Shown piece after piece: positions 52,110-60,415 of a stretch of DNA of 64,000 bases. The notes under the pieces were generated by a model, which had not been told where the DNA came from, did no database searches, and saw nothing but the letters and a program-made list of their open reading frames with translations. How positions within the stretch are numbered: the first letter of the stretch is position 1; the number at the start of each line of letters is the position of its first letter. The position numbers and the translations under genes are program-made. Source of the DNA: Pelosinus sp. IPA-1 (lineage in GTDB: Bacteria; Bacillota; Negativicutes; DSM-13327); NCBI RefSeq assembly GCF_030269905.1, contig NZ_BSVC01000002.1, forward strand, positions 284,419 to 348,418, in the 5' to 3' direction.

Positions 52110-52447
52110 ATATGGGATACTGTTTTTCGAAGAGAAGCTTTTAATTATATGGGAAACAAAATTTGCTTAGTAAAACCGTTCCTTTGATTTTTTGTTGACA
52201 AAAAGGAACGTCCCCTCTGTCACTATTTCTACTCTGAAAAAGGTGTCGATAACCCCGTCCCCTTGACACCCACTATACGGCAAACTCCTGCAAAGCGGCT
52301 TAGCCTTGCAGGAGTTTTGTATTTTAATGGTAAATAGAGTAGAAATAGGGGATACTGCTTTTCAAAGAAAAGCTTATGATTATATATTGATGATGTGAGA
52401 TGAAAAAATGTGAGTGACTCAAAAGAACCGTCCCTTTGAGTTTTCTG
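52110..52447 (+). repeat. HB remnant, REP-G, REP pieces and complete HB element
   Basis: A box fragment and GTTGACAAAAAGGAACGTCC (52110-52222) match 1672-1745. GTGTCGATAACCCCGTCCCC at 52243 resembles 3333. A complete HB with box (GAGTAGAAATAGGG) and REP-D tail runs from 52272 to 52447. Confidence 0.8.
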
Positions 52448-52551
52448 ACATGAGACAAAAAGAAGGGATGACTCAAAAGAACCGTCCCTTTGAGTTTTCT
52501 GACATGAGACAAAAAGAAGGGATGACTCAAAAGAACCGTCCCATTGAGTTC
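52416..52551 (+). repeat. tandem REP-D array, 54-base unit
   Basis: GACTC at 52416, 52470 and 52524 marks three units of 54 bases. The unit is CTCAAAAGAACCGTCCCTTT plus TTCTGACATGAGACAAAAAG with a linker. The last unit is incomplete and reads CCCATTGAGTTCC. It is the only clear tandem array in the window. Confidence 0.85.
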
Positions 52552-52553
52552 CG

Positions 52554-52763
52554 CTAGTGAGTATGTATAGACGATTTTATTACTCTTATAATGATATATA
52601 TAAGCGGTGCTACTATAGTTACTTTAAATACAATTAGAGCCAAAGCCAACATACTTACATAAGTTAGTGTAGCTAGAATCATTTTCCACCATGTTTTAGT
52701 TCTAAAACCTAGAAGTTTACGCCAATAGGGTAATTTCTCTACTGCTTGAATGTTAGATTCCAT
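52554..52763 (-). CDS. small two-helix membrane protein
   Basis: ATG 52763 lies after GGAGGT. The 69-residue product (ESNIQAVEKLPYWRKLLGFR then WKMILATLTYVSMLALALIV and APLIYIIIRVIKSS) has two hydrophobic segments. A longer frame from 52778 begins before the binding site. No family was recognised. It has no operon partner; the stop codon abuts the tandem REP-D array. Confidence 0.55.
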   Translation of the reverse strand: MESNIQAVEKLPYWRKLLGFRTKTWWKMILATLTYVSMLALALIVFKVTIVAPLIYIIIRVIKSSIHTH

Positions 52764-52779
52764 CAAAATAACCTCCAAA

Positions 52780-53029
52780 TATATTCCCTCTTGATTTTAG
52801 AAAAGATGCATTGCTTCCAATACTATCACTTCTGAACATCGAAGAAATTAACTGTTTAGTCTAAAGTTATTCTAGAATAATAAAATTCACCATAAAGTAA
52901 TATCTACATTATATCATCATTCATCGGATGTTTTGGTTAATTTTTCAAGAGGGGGAAGATTTCACTTGATGTCAAGAGAAGGGGTTGTTTAGTGCATGAG
53001 GTGAGAGCGAGTGCCGCGACAAGCAAGAG
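52780..53029. other. gene-free stretch with no recognised feature
   Basis: AT-rich sequence with a TCTAGAATAATAAAATTC segment and no good reading frame. It leads directly into the HB element at 53030. Confidence 0.4.
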
Positions 53030-53270
53030 AATGATGTGAATCCTGTCCATACAATGAGTAAAGACAATAGACAATAGTTAGAGCTAATCAAAAAAATAAT
53101 ATTTACGACAAACTCCTTCAAAGCAGCCTAGCCTTGCAGGAGTTTTGTATTTTAATGGTAAATAGGATAGAACTATGGGATATGGTTTCAAAGAAAAGCT
53201 TCTATTTACGTATAATATATATGAGACAAGAAGATGGAGTGAATCAAAAGAACCGTCCCCGCGAATCTGT
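53030..53270 (+). repeat. HB element with 5' extension and REP-D tail
   Basis: Extension ending GTGAATCCTGTCCATACAAT, hairpin AACTCCTTCAAAGCAGCCTA (one change), HB box and CTCAAAAG-like tail (GAATCAAAAGAACCGTCCCC). It fuses to RAYT-A sequence at 53270. Confidence 0.85.
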
Positions 53271-53271
53271 A

Positions 53272-53465
53272 AATAGGTATTTGGCTGAAAAAGGAATAGG
53301 AATCAATGATTTGAAAAGTGTAGGAAATAAATCGCTAAGAGAGGAACTGATAAAGCTTCTGATGGAAAAATCCAACTTGTCCCTAAGAGGGATTGCGGAG
53401 AAATTGGAACTAAACCGTGAAATGGTAAGAAAGGTGCAAGTGTCAAGGGACCTGTCCCCTTGACA
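53272..53465 (+). pseudogene. RAYT-A transposase C-terminal remnant
   Basis: The frame reads NRYLAEKGIGINDLKSVGNK and IAEKLELNREMVRKVQVSRD, stop 53463, overlapping GTGTCAAGGGACCTGTCCCC. It is almost identical to the remnant at 38236 but 36 codons shorter. The 165 bases after it hold no gene. Confidence 0.8.
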
Positions 53466-53630
53466 TTATTACAAAAACATGGAAGATTTCAGATCCTCAG
53501 ATCCTAAATGAGCATTAACTTACTCATATTTCCCTATAGTTTTGCAAAATGTAGGTATTGAATTTGGAAATAGCAGGGGAATTGAATTATTGTCAGAATC
53601 TAGATTATTATAAGTAATTTTTGTTTCTAA

Positions 53631-55160
53631 ATGAATGAAAGGAATGATGTAGCATTGGAAAATAAGGATATTAAGGATATTAAAGAATGGCTGCCCGTTT
53701 TTAAAGTTTCAGCAGAATCAGATAGAGATCTTATGGGGTATTTTGTAAAAACTGAATATGTAAACGCAATAATAGGCTCAGATAGATGGTTGCTATTAGG
53801 TAGAAAAGGTACTGGGAAAACGGCAATATTTGAATACTTAAAAAATGTTATTCCCAGCGATGCAAATGGATATTATACAATAACCCTAAATTTTAAAGAT
53901 TATCCTTGGCCCATTCATGGGCTCTATAAAGAAAAAATGGAAAGTGAACTTACTGCATATCAGAAGAGTTGGCATTACTTATTTATTATCCAAGCGATTT
54001 CTAAGTTAATTTCTATAAAAAAAACTACTGGAACTTTGAGCTCAGAATTGGAGAAAGTAGAAAAATTATTAAATTATATATATGGCACACCATCACCTAC
54101 TGCAATGGAGGTAATAAAATCGAAAATTGCAAGGATCTCCGGGTTAAGCCTTCCAGGTATTGATATAGAAACTTTAGATTTAGGTGCATCTTTAGGGGAA
54201 ATTTCCTTCGAACAGGTGGCTGAAGATATTACATTAAAAAATAAGTTAAAGTCTAATGCTTTTAATCTATTAGACTACTTGGAAAAAGTTTTAATTAACA
54301 ATATGCAAAATGAAAAAATACTTATAATTCTAGATCAACTAGATGAGTCTTGGCTACCTTCGGAGATTCCTGAATATAGCAAGATTTTAATTAATTTAAT
54401 AAATGTTTGTCGAGATATAAATACAACAAATAAATATGTAAATAAGCTAAAAGTTGTTCCATTTATACGGACAGATATTTATGAAACACTTGTTTTCAAT
54501 GATAAAAACAAAATTTATCAAGATAGTGCTACTGAAATACATTGGGATGAAGCTACGCTAGATGATATGTTCTTTGAACGTATCAAAAAATATAATCCAG
54601 CAGATGTATCATTAGATTATTCTAAGAAAACAGGCTGTGTTTTTGAAATTAATTTTGTTCGTCACGGTGCGACGCCATTAAAACATATGATCCGAAGATC
54701 CTTTTTGCGTCCTAGAGACATCATTGTTTATATGAATAAAGTTACTGAAATTCATACCAAAACTAAGTCTGGGCTTTTTTCTTCAGATGATTTATATTCA
54801 GCTGAAAAAGATTTCTCTATAAGCATGTATAATGAATTAATTGATGAATGGTCGAGCCAAAAACCTGAAATAAGAGGTCTCCTCTCAGTTCTGCAAAATA
54901 TTGGTTACCAAAATTTCAACTATGCCTCTTTTGCAAAAGCTTATTGTGAGGTTTTCCCGGGTTCAGATAAAACTAAAATTGAAGACACACTGACATTCCT
55001 ATTCTATAATTCTATTGTAGGTCAAAAAATAAATGCAAACTGGGAATATTACTGTGGTAATTTACGTATGACTATAGATTTAAAAAAGGATTTTCATGTG
55101 AGTGGTGCTTTAAAAAGCCGACTAATGTTAACTGAGGGGATGGCTGAAAGTACTATGTAA
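53631..55160 (+). CDS. P-loop ATPase, Sll1717-like
   Basis: The 509-residue protein has Walker A GRKGTGKTA (residues 57-65) and Walker B KILIILDQLDESW near residue 230, with RDINTTNK and FIRTDIYETLVFN as sensor-type segments. The ATPase-plus-long-C-terminus pattern matches the Sll1717 family of P-loop ATPases often found in defence islands. No partner gene lies within 200 bases on either side, so whether it acts alone is unclear. ATG 53631 lacks a strong binding site; TTG 53655 after AAAGGA is an alternative. Confidence 0.7.
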   Translation: MNERNDVALENKDIKDIKEWLPVFKVSAESDRDLMGYFVKTEYVNAIIGSDRWLLLGRKGTGKTAIFEYLKNVIPSDANGYYTITLNFKDYPWPIHGLYKEKMESELTAYQKSWHYLFIIQAISKLISIKKTTGTLSSELEKVEKLLNYIYGTPSPTAMEVIKSKIARISGLSLPGIDIETLDLGASLGEISFEQVAEDITLKNKLKSNAFNLLDYLEKVLINNMQNEKILIILDQLDESWLPSEIPEYSKILINLINVCRDINTTNKYVNKLKVVPFIRTDIYETLVFNDKNKIYQDSATEIHWDEATLDDMFFERIKKYNPADVSLDYSKKTGCVFEINFVRHGATPLKHMIRRSFLRPRDIIVYMNKVTEIHTKTKSGLFSSDDLYSAEKDFSISMYNELIDEWSSQKPEIRGLLSVLQNIGYQNFNYASFAKAYCEVFPGSDKTKIEDTLTFLFYNSIVGQKINANWEYYCGNLRMTIDLKKDFHVSGALKSRLMLTEGMAESTM

Positions 55161-55177
55161 AAGGTTTTAAATAATCA

Positions 55178-55225
55178 TTAACAAAATTCATTCAACAAAA
55201 TATAAAGATGAATGAATTTTGTTAA
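55178..55225. terminator. hairpin downstream of the ATPase gene
   Basis: TTAACAAAATTCATTCA (55178-55194) and its exact inverse TGAATGAATTTTGTTAA (55209-55225) form a 17-pair stem with a 14-base loop. It is likely a termination or stability element for the ATPase transcript; no T-run follows. Confidence 0.6.
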
Positions 55226-55424
55226 CTGAACGTGACTAAAGAAACCTTTTACTAAATTATCTAAATGAAGCATGGAATCTAGCATTCCTATATACTTATA
55301 AAGAAAAAGACAAAGCCTGCACATTAGGGATAGTGCTGTGTCTTTTCCATAAAATCGTCCACTTTAGTTTAATTTTTAAAACAATTTGGTTTTATTTAGT
55401 AATAAAGAAGCGAAAAAAATCGTT

Positions 55425-55823
55425 TTACGATTTTTCCCGCTTCTTTTCTTGCTTCGCATCCCAAAAGATAATTTCGAGTGCTGCTTTGATTTTTGCTTTA
55501 TCTTCTTTAGTCAGCAGTATACCATCAAATAGGACTTCAGATTGTTCAAGGAAGTTAATTAAATCTTTAGGTATTTTTTCTTCTTGTGGTTGAGTGAACT
55601 GGGAATTGGATTCTATATGTCCAGCTATATTTAAGAGAAATTCATGTGAGACACCGAGACAGGGGGCAAGCTTCTTCAATGTCGCTGGTCCTGGTTTTTG
55701 AATGTTATTAATTATTCTAGATAGAGTGGCAATAGTCACGCCTGAGGCTTTGTATAGTTGTCCTAAACTTTCATATCCAGCTTCTAAGCGAAGTTTGTCA
55801 ATTGTTTTTCCAATTTCAGACAT
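55425..55823 (-). CDS. XRE family transcriptional regulator (repressor-like)
   Basis: ATG 55823 after GGGAGGTG begins a 132-residue protein with an N-terminal HTH (LGQLYKASGVTIATLSRIIN, residues about 20-40, then PGPATLKKLAPCLGVSHEFL). A C-terminal helical part follows. It is divergent from a second small HTH protein. Three exact and one partial TTACGNNNNCGTAA-like sites lie between or in them. This is a cI/Cro-like layout without phage genes. Confidence 0.82.
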   Translation of the reverse strand: MSEIGKTIDKLRLEAGYESLGQLYKASGVTIATLSRIINNIQKPGPATLKKLAPCLGVSHEFLLNIAGHIESNSQFTQPQEEKIPKDLINFLEQSEVLFDGILLTKEDKAKIKAALEIIFWDAKQEKKREKS

Positions 55824-55855
55824 GATACACCTCCCTTTTTATTATAACAATAATA

Positions 55856-55947
55856 TTGCGTCTACGTAATATTACGAGAACGTAAATATTATCAAGAATC
55901 TATTGCAAGCTCGTAATAAGTGTGTTACTATATTTACGAGGGCGTAA
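55856..55947. promoter_or_regulatory. operator array between divergent XRE genes
   Basis: TTGCGTCTACGTAA (55856-55869), TTACGAGAACGTAA (55872-55885), a partial TTGCAAGCTCGTAA (55903-55916) and TTACGAGGGCGTAA (55934-55947) share the form TTACGNNNNCGTAA. The last abuts the ribosome binding site of the rightward gene. Confidence 0.75.
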
Positions 55948-55961
55948 AGAGGGTGATAGAA

Positions 55962-56237
55962 TTGGCTAATAAAATTAAATTGAAACTTGCTAAGTTTAAT
56001 GAGGTAGTTAAACAGGAAAAATGGAGTGATGGAGAGCTAGCAATAAAAATGGGGGTTTCAACAACTCAAATATGGCGAGTGCGGTTACCGGATGATGATC
56101 CACGTCATAATGACCCAGGGGGAGAATTTATAGCAGGTGCGTTAACAGCCTTTCCGGGTTTAAAGTTTAATGATCTATTTTTTTTAGTTACTGATTTACG
56201 AGCGCGTAATGACAAGGAAAAGCCAAAAACAACTTAA
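55962..56237 (+). CDS. small XRE/Cro-like DNA-binding protein
   Basis: TTG 55962 is eight bases after AGAGGG. The 91-residue protein has an HTH at WSDGELAIKMGVSTTQIWRV (residues about 20-39) and a polar tail with FPGLKFNDLFFLV. It is divergent from the XRE gene at 55425 and shares its operators. A fourth site lies inside its own 3' end at 56196. Size and layout resemble a Cro-type partner. Confidence 0.75.
   Translation: MANKIKLKLAKFNEVVKQEKWSDGELAIKMGVSTTQIWRVRLPDDDPRHNDPGGEFIAGALTAFPGLKFNDLFFLVTDLRARNDKEKPKTT
56196..56209. promoter_or_regulatory. intragenic copy of the XRE operator
   Basis: TTACGAGCGCGTAA fits TTACGNNNNCGTAA exactly and lies inside the last codons of the Cro-like gene. 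It could mark a roadblock or a control site for a gene now missing downstream. The 250 bases to the PTS operon hold no other feature. Confidence 0.6.
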
Positions 56238-56493
56238 AGAGGTGATGAAGAATTTCCAATAGACAATCCTTACAATTCAACCAAATTAGTCTAGGAGAAC
56301 TTAAAGAAATATAAAATTTTATTTGCAGGAGTAATCTTGCAAGTGAAAGGAGTGTATAAGTAAATTTTACGCCCTAGGTTGGTTACCTATAGTATATCGA
56401 AAAGAAAACACGAAATCCATTTTTGTAGACAATCTTTATAGATCTTCTTACACCATTGTATTAGAAGAAATAAGATGACTGGGGATAGGAAGC

Positions 56494-56940
56494 ATGATCA
56501 TTCATGAGTCACTTATCGCATTAAACTTACCGTCGACAAACAAGGTCGAAATCATTGAAGCCTTAGCCCGAAAGGCGAGGAAGCTTGGTCGAATTCGTAG
56601 TGTGAAAGGGTATATGCAGGCCGTGTTTGCCCGGGAAGAGTTATTTTCTACTGCTATTGGCTATGGTATCGCCATTCCTCATGGTAAAAGCAGCTTTGTA
56701 GAGGTTCCCTTTATTGCCTTTGCTAGAAGCCAAGAAGAATTTCTCTGGGATACTAGATCGGAGCATAGGGTTAGTCTTATCTTTCTGATTGGCGTACCAG
56801 AAGAGCAAGCTAGTGATCTACACTTAAAGATCCTAGCCAATATTAGTAGAGGGTTGATGAATGACTCTTATCGGGAAAGGCTGTTACAAGCTACAAGTGT
56901 AGCTGAAATAGTCGCAATATTCGGGGAAATGGGGTTGTAG
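56494..56940 (+). CDS. PTS fructose-type EIIA component
   Basis: ATG 56494 follows AGGAAGC. The 148-residue protein has the EIIA-Fru active-site motif GYGIAIPHGKSSFV with His63 as the phosphorylated residue. It accepts phosphate from HPr and passes it to EIIB. It is the first gene of an operon with EIIB, EIIC, a GatZ-type protein and a HAD phosphatase. Confidence 0.9.
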   Translation: MIIHESLIALNLPSTNKVEIIEALARKARKLGRIRSVKGYMQAVFAREELFSTAIGYGIAIPHGKSSFVEVPFIAFARSQEEFLWDTRSEHRVSLIFLIGVPEEQASDLHLKILANISRGLMNDSYRERLLQATSVAEIVAIFGEMGL

Positions 56941-57066
56941 GTATGGGGGGACGACACACCCCGCCTGCGGGCACCCAGCTCTGCATAGTTCGACTAACGA
57001 AACAAAAAATACTGTTTCGAGTCTCACATATCTCAAGAGGGGAATTAGTAAAAAGGAGGGAGTACT

Positions 57067-57381
57067 TTGAAAATCATTGCTGTATGTGCGTGTCCGACGG
57101 GGATTGCTCATACCTATATGGCCCAGGCTGCTTTGGAGAAAGCGGCAAAGGCAAGGGGACATGAGATCAAGATTGAAACCCAAGGAGCCATGGGGATTGA
57201 GAATGAGCTATCGGCTAGGGAGATTGGGGATGCTGCTGTTGTCATCTTTGCTGTGGGCGTCAATGTGGAGGGGGAAGAACGGTTTGCTGGGAAACCATAT
57301 ATCACGGTGGAAGTGGGCAAAGCCATTGAGAATCCATTTGGTGTCATTGAAAAGGCAGAAAGTAAGGGGGCAGTGTTATGA
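57067..57381 (+). CDS. PTS fructose-type EIIB component
   Basis: TTG 57067 follows AAAGGAGGG. The 104-residue protein starts KIIAVCACPTGIAHTYMAQA; Cys9 in CPTGIAHT is the phosphorylation site. The 126 bases before it, after EIIA, contain only a short CGAAACA/TGTTTCG stem. Its stop overlaps the EIIC start (ATGA). Confidence 0.9.
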   Translation: MKIIAVCACPTGIAHTYMAQAALEKAAKARGHEIKIETQGAMGIENELSAREIGDAAVVIFAVGVNVEGEERFAGKPYITVEVGKAIENPFGVIEKAESKGAVL

Positions 57382-58451
57382 GTGAAGTATTGATGGAAGA
57401 GTTTAAAAAAGTGAAAAACCATCTAATGACAGGAGTTTCCTATATGATTCCCTCCGTAGTAGTGGGGGGTATTTGTATTGCTGGCGCTTTGGCAACAGGG
57501 ACACCGGGAGCCAAAGGGATGGAGATACATAGTGCTTTAGCCAATCATATCTTGAACATTGGTGTAGCAGGTTTTACATTAATGATTCCCATCTTAGCGG
57601 GTTATATTGCCTACAGTCTTGCAGGCAAGCCAGGGGTTGTTCCTGGCATGATTGGTGGGTATCTGGCAAACCAGCCCATTGCTGATAGTCCCTATAAAGC
57701 AGGTTTTCTCGGTGCCTTGGTTATGGGGCTGTTTGCCGGGTATATCGTAAAATGGATCAAAGGCTGGAAGGTTCCCAGTTACTTACGTCCTGTCATGCCT
57801 ATCTTTGTCATTCCTATTTTGAGTTCCTTAGTTGTTGGTCTTACTTATATTTATTTACTGGGACAACCCATTGCCTCTGTGATGGGCGGGATTACGGATG
57901 GTTTAAAAAGTATCAGCCAGCAAGGGGCTGTGGTGATCGCCATTATTACTGGTCTGATGATTGCTTTTGATATGGGTGGACCTGTCAACAAAACCGCTTG
58001 CATGTTTGCCTTTGGACTGATGGCGGAAGGGGTATATACGGTTATGGGACCTATCGGCATTGCCATATGTACGCCTCCCTTAGGGATGGGGCTGGCGACT
58101 TTACTAGCAAGGCGAAAATACAGTGAGGAGGAAATTGAAGCAGGCAAAGCAGCCTTAGCCATGGGCATGATTGGCATCACGGAAGGCGCGATTCCCTTTG
58201 CGGCTGCGGATCCTTTGCGGGTATTACCTTCCATCATGACGGGATCTGCTGTTGGTGCGGTTATTGGAGCCTTAGGGCGGGTCGGGGATCATGCTCCTCA
58301 TGGTGGGCCGATTGTATTGCCAGTGGTGGATAATCCTGTATCTTATATATTGGGGATTGTTGTTGGTACCGTCGTCACAGCGCTCCTAGTGAATTTATTA
58401 AAAGTAGACATTGTTAAGGAGTCAGAGAAACGGGTAAAGATTGCCCAGTAG
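57378..58451 (+). CDS. PTS fructose-type EIIC permease
   Basis: The start ATG 57378 overlaps the EIIB stop. The 357-residue membrane protein has about eight to ten helices and EIIC-Fru motifs such as MIPSVVVGGICIAGALATGT, AFDMGGPVNKTACMFA and VGDHAPHGGPIVLP. It takes up a ketose or related sugar with phosphorylation. The sugar is not known; the GatZ neighbour points to a tagatose- or fructose-like ketose. Confidence 0.9.
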   Translation: MSEVLMEEFKKVKNHLMTGVSYMIPSVVVGGICIAGALATGTPGAKGMEIHSALANHILNIGVAGFTLMIPILAGYIAYSLAGKPGVVPGMIGGYLANQPIADSPYKAGFLGALVMGLFAGYIVKWIKGWKVPSYLRPVMPIFVIPILSSLVVGLTYIYLLGQPIASVMGGITDGLKSISQQGAVVIAIITGLMIAFDMGGPVNKTACMFAFGLMAEGVYTVMGPIGIAICTPPLGMGLATLLARRKYSEEEIEAGKAALAMGMIGITEGAIPFAAADPLRVLPSIMTGSAVGAVIGALGRVGDHAPHGGPIVLPVVDNPVSYILGIVVGTVVTALLVNLLKVDIVKESEKRVKIAQ

Positions 58452-58528
58452 AGGGAGAGAGAACTTCTTTTCCCTTAGCAACATATTATGTAGTTATATA
58501 CTGTTAATGTAGAGGAGAATTTTATAGA

Positions 58529-59791
58529 ATGCAAAAAATGAATCTGCGAGAAGTCATTGATAAAATGTTTATATTAGAAAAGACAGGTTTCCAGACAACC
58601 TTACTTGGTATCGGACCCATGTCTAAGAATCTGATTATCGCTTCCTTAGAATTGGCGAAGGAAAAGGATTTTCCCATCCTATTTATCGCCAGCCGCAACC
58701 AAGTGGATGCCAAAGAGTTGGGTGGCGGTTATGTATGCAACTGGGATCAGCGAGGGTTTCAAGAGGATATTGCTCAGATTGCCAAAGAGGTTGATTTTAC
58801 AGGTCTATATTATCTCTGCCGTGATCATGGAGGGCCTTGGCAGCGGGATAACGAGCGGAGTAGTCATTTACCCGAAGCCATTGCCATGGAATTGGCGAAA
58901 CGGTCCTATATTGAAGATTTGGTCAATCACTTTGACTTATTGCACATTGATCCTACCAAAGATCCTTATATCATGGGAAAATCCATTGACATGGAAGTTG
59001 TCATTCAGAGGACCATCCAGCTGATTGAATATGTGGAAATGGAAAGAAAGTGGCGTAACTTACCGGAGATTGGTTATGAAGTGGGTACGGAAGAAACCAA
59101 TGGAGGGCTAACCAGCCAAGAGAGTTATGAAATCTTCATTCAGCAGTTAACCAAGGAACTGCTAGTAAAAGGACTTCCCATACCCGTATTCATCGTGGGG
59201 CAGACAGGGACCTTAACCAGATTGACGGAAAATGTAGGTGAGTTTAGCTATCATAGCTCAAAAATGCTGGCGGATACGGCCAAGAAATATGGCGTTGGTT
59301 TGAAAGAGCATAACGGGGATTATTTAGAGGACTATATTATCCTTGATCATCCATCTTTAAGTATTACTGCCATGAACGTGGCCCCAGAGTTTGGCTATAT
59401 TGAGACGAAAGCCTATTTAGAACTGGTTCGCTTAGAAGAAAAGGAATATGATAATGGCAGATTGAAGGACAAGTCTAACCTAAAGGCTGTTATGTCTCGA
59501 GAAGCCGCGAATAGTGGTCGGTGGAAAAAATGGCTGGTTGGCGAGAATATTCACCTGTCGGTAACAGACATTCTAGAGGATGCCAAGCTGAGAGATAAGG
59601 TATGTGAAATCTGTGGTCATTACACTTATGAGCATAAAGATGTGAAACGAGAAATAACAATACTATATGCGAACATGGCAGTTTTAGGAATTGATGGCAA
59701 TCGTTACGTTTTAGATAAGATCAAAAACTCCATTGATCGCTATGTGCAATGTTTCAATTTGCAGGGTTTAACTAGCAAATTACTGAATTAG
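58529..59791 (+). CDS. GatZ/KbaZ-family protein (class II tagatose-bisphosphate aldolase, non-catalytic type)
   Basis: ATG 58529 follows GAGGAG. The 420-residue TIM-barrel-like protein has GGGYVCNWDQRG, CRDHGGPWQRDNE (residues about 95-107), TEETNGGLTSQESY and KEHNGDYLEDYILLDH-like DYIILDHPSL, all typical of the GatZ/KbaZ family. GatZ stabilises the GatY aldolase, but no GatY-like gene is present here. Recent work gives some members ketose-phosphate epimerase activity, which would fit the PTS. Specificity is inferred. Confidence 0.85.
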   Translation: MQKMNLREVIDKMFILEKTGFQTTLLGIGPMSKNLIIASLELAKEKDFPILFIASRNQVDAKELGGGYVCNWDQRGFQEDIAQIAKEVDFTGLYYLCRDHGGPWQRDNERSSHLPEAIAMELAKRSYIEDLVNHFDLLHIDPTKDPYIMGKSIDMEVVIQRTIQLIEYVEMERKWRNLPEIGYEVGTEETNGGLTSQESYEIFIQQLTKELLVKGLPIPVFIVGQTGTLTRLTENVGEFSYHSSKMLADTAKKYGVGLKEHNGDYLEDYIILDHPSLSITAMNVAPEFGYIETKAYLELVRLEEKEYDNGRLKDKSNLKAVMSREAANSGRWKKWLVGENIHLSVTDILEDAKLRDKVCEICGHYTYEHKDVKREITILYANMAVLGIDGNRYVLDKIKNSIDRYVQCFNLQGLTSKLLN

Positions 59792-59842
59792 AATTGATAT
59801 ATTGCTAAAAATATCCAGTTTTAAGAATGGGAGGGTGAGGGT

Positions 59843-60352
59843 GTGAAGAAACAGCCAGCCGTATTTTTTGATCGTGATGGGGTACTGAATGTCGACAAAG
59901 GGCCTATTTCGAAACGGGCAGAATTAATATGGATGCCTGGGGCGATAGAAGCTATCAAGCTGCTGAATGATAAGGGCTATTATGTCTTTGTCGTTACCAA
60001 TCAAAGCGGTATTGCCAGAGGCTATTTTAAGGAAGAAGATGTGTATGAACTCCATAGCCTTATGGAAGAAGAAGTGGAAAACCAGGATGCTGTCATTCAT
60101 TCTTTTTACTTTTGCCCTCATCATCCAGAAGGGATTGTAGAAGAGTTCTCTACAGTTTGCAATTGCCGTAAGCCTTTACCAGGACTCATTGGGCAAGCTT
60201 GCCAGGAATGGCCTGTTGATCTTAGTGCATCTTTTCTGATTGGTGATATGCAGCGGGATCTTGACGCAGCCAAGGGAGCTGGGATACCCGGCTATCTGTT
60301 TTCTGGTGGCAACTTGTATGATTTTGTGCAAGATATTTTGGAAAAGAGCTAG
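59843..60352 (+). CDS. HAD-superfamily phosphatase (GmhB-like)
   Basis: GTG 59843 follows GGGAGGGTGAGG. The 169-residue protein has the HAD motif I FFDRDGVLNVDKG (residues 8-20, nucleophile Asp10), motif II TNQSGIARG, the CPHHPEG zinc loop with CNCRKPLPG, and motif IV IGDMQRDLDAAKGAG. This is the HAD-IIIA group that contains D-glycero-D-manno-heptose bisphosphate phosphatase. Beside a PTS and an epimerase-like gene it may remove phosphate from a sugar bisphosphate. Confidence 0.85.
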   Translation: MKKQPAVFFDRDGVLNVDKGPISKRAELIWMPGAIEAIKLLNDKGYYVFVVTNQSGIARGYFKEEDVYELHSLMEEEVENQDAVIHSFYFCPHHPEGIVEEFSTVCNCRKPLPGLIGQACQEWPVDLSASFLIGDMQRDLDAAKGAGIPGYLFSGGNLYDFVQDILEKS

Positions 60353-60379
60353 GGAAGTACTAAGTGTATAGAAGCCTTG

Positions 60380-60415
60380 AATCACTATGGAGTAGTAGCT
60401 CTGTGGTGATTTTTT
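60380..60415 (+). terminator. operon-end terminator
   Basis: AATCACTATGGAG and CTCTGTGGTGATT pair around a short loop, followed by TTTTTC. It lies 28 bases past the phosphatase stop. A matching CTCTGTGGTGATTTTTTAT fragment lies at 61487 without its partner arm. Confidence 0.75.

Noticed and set aside
52324-52530. Minus frame across the tandem REP-D array
   Set aside because: Its internal protein repeats simply mirror the 54-base DNA repeat.
1104-53270. HB copies as a CRISPR array
   Set aside because: Copies lie hundreds to thousands of bases apart between unrelated genes, with no uniform spacers and no cas genes.
56943-57164. Frame between EIIA and EIIB
   Set aside because: It overlaps the EIIB start in another frame and has no family match.
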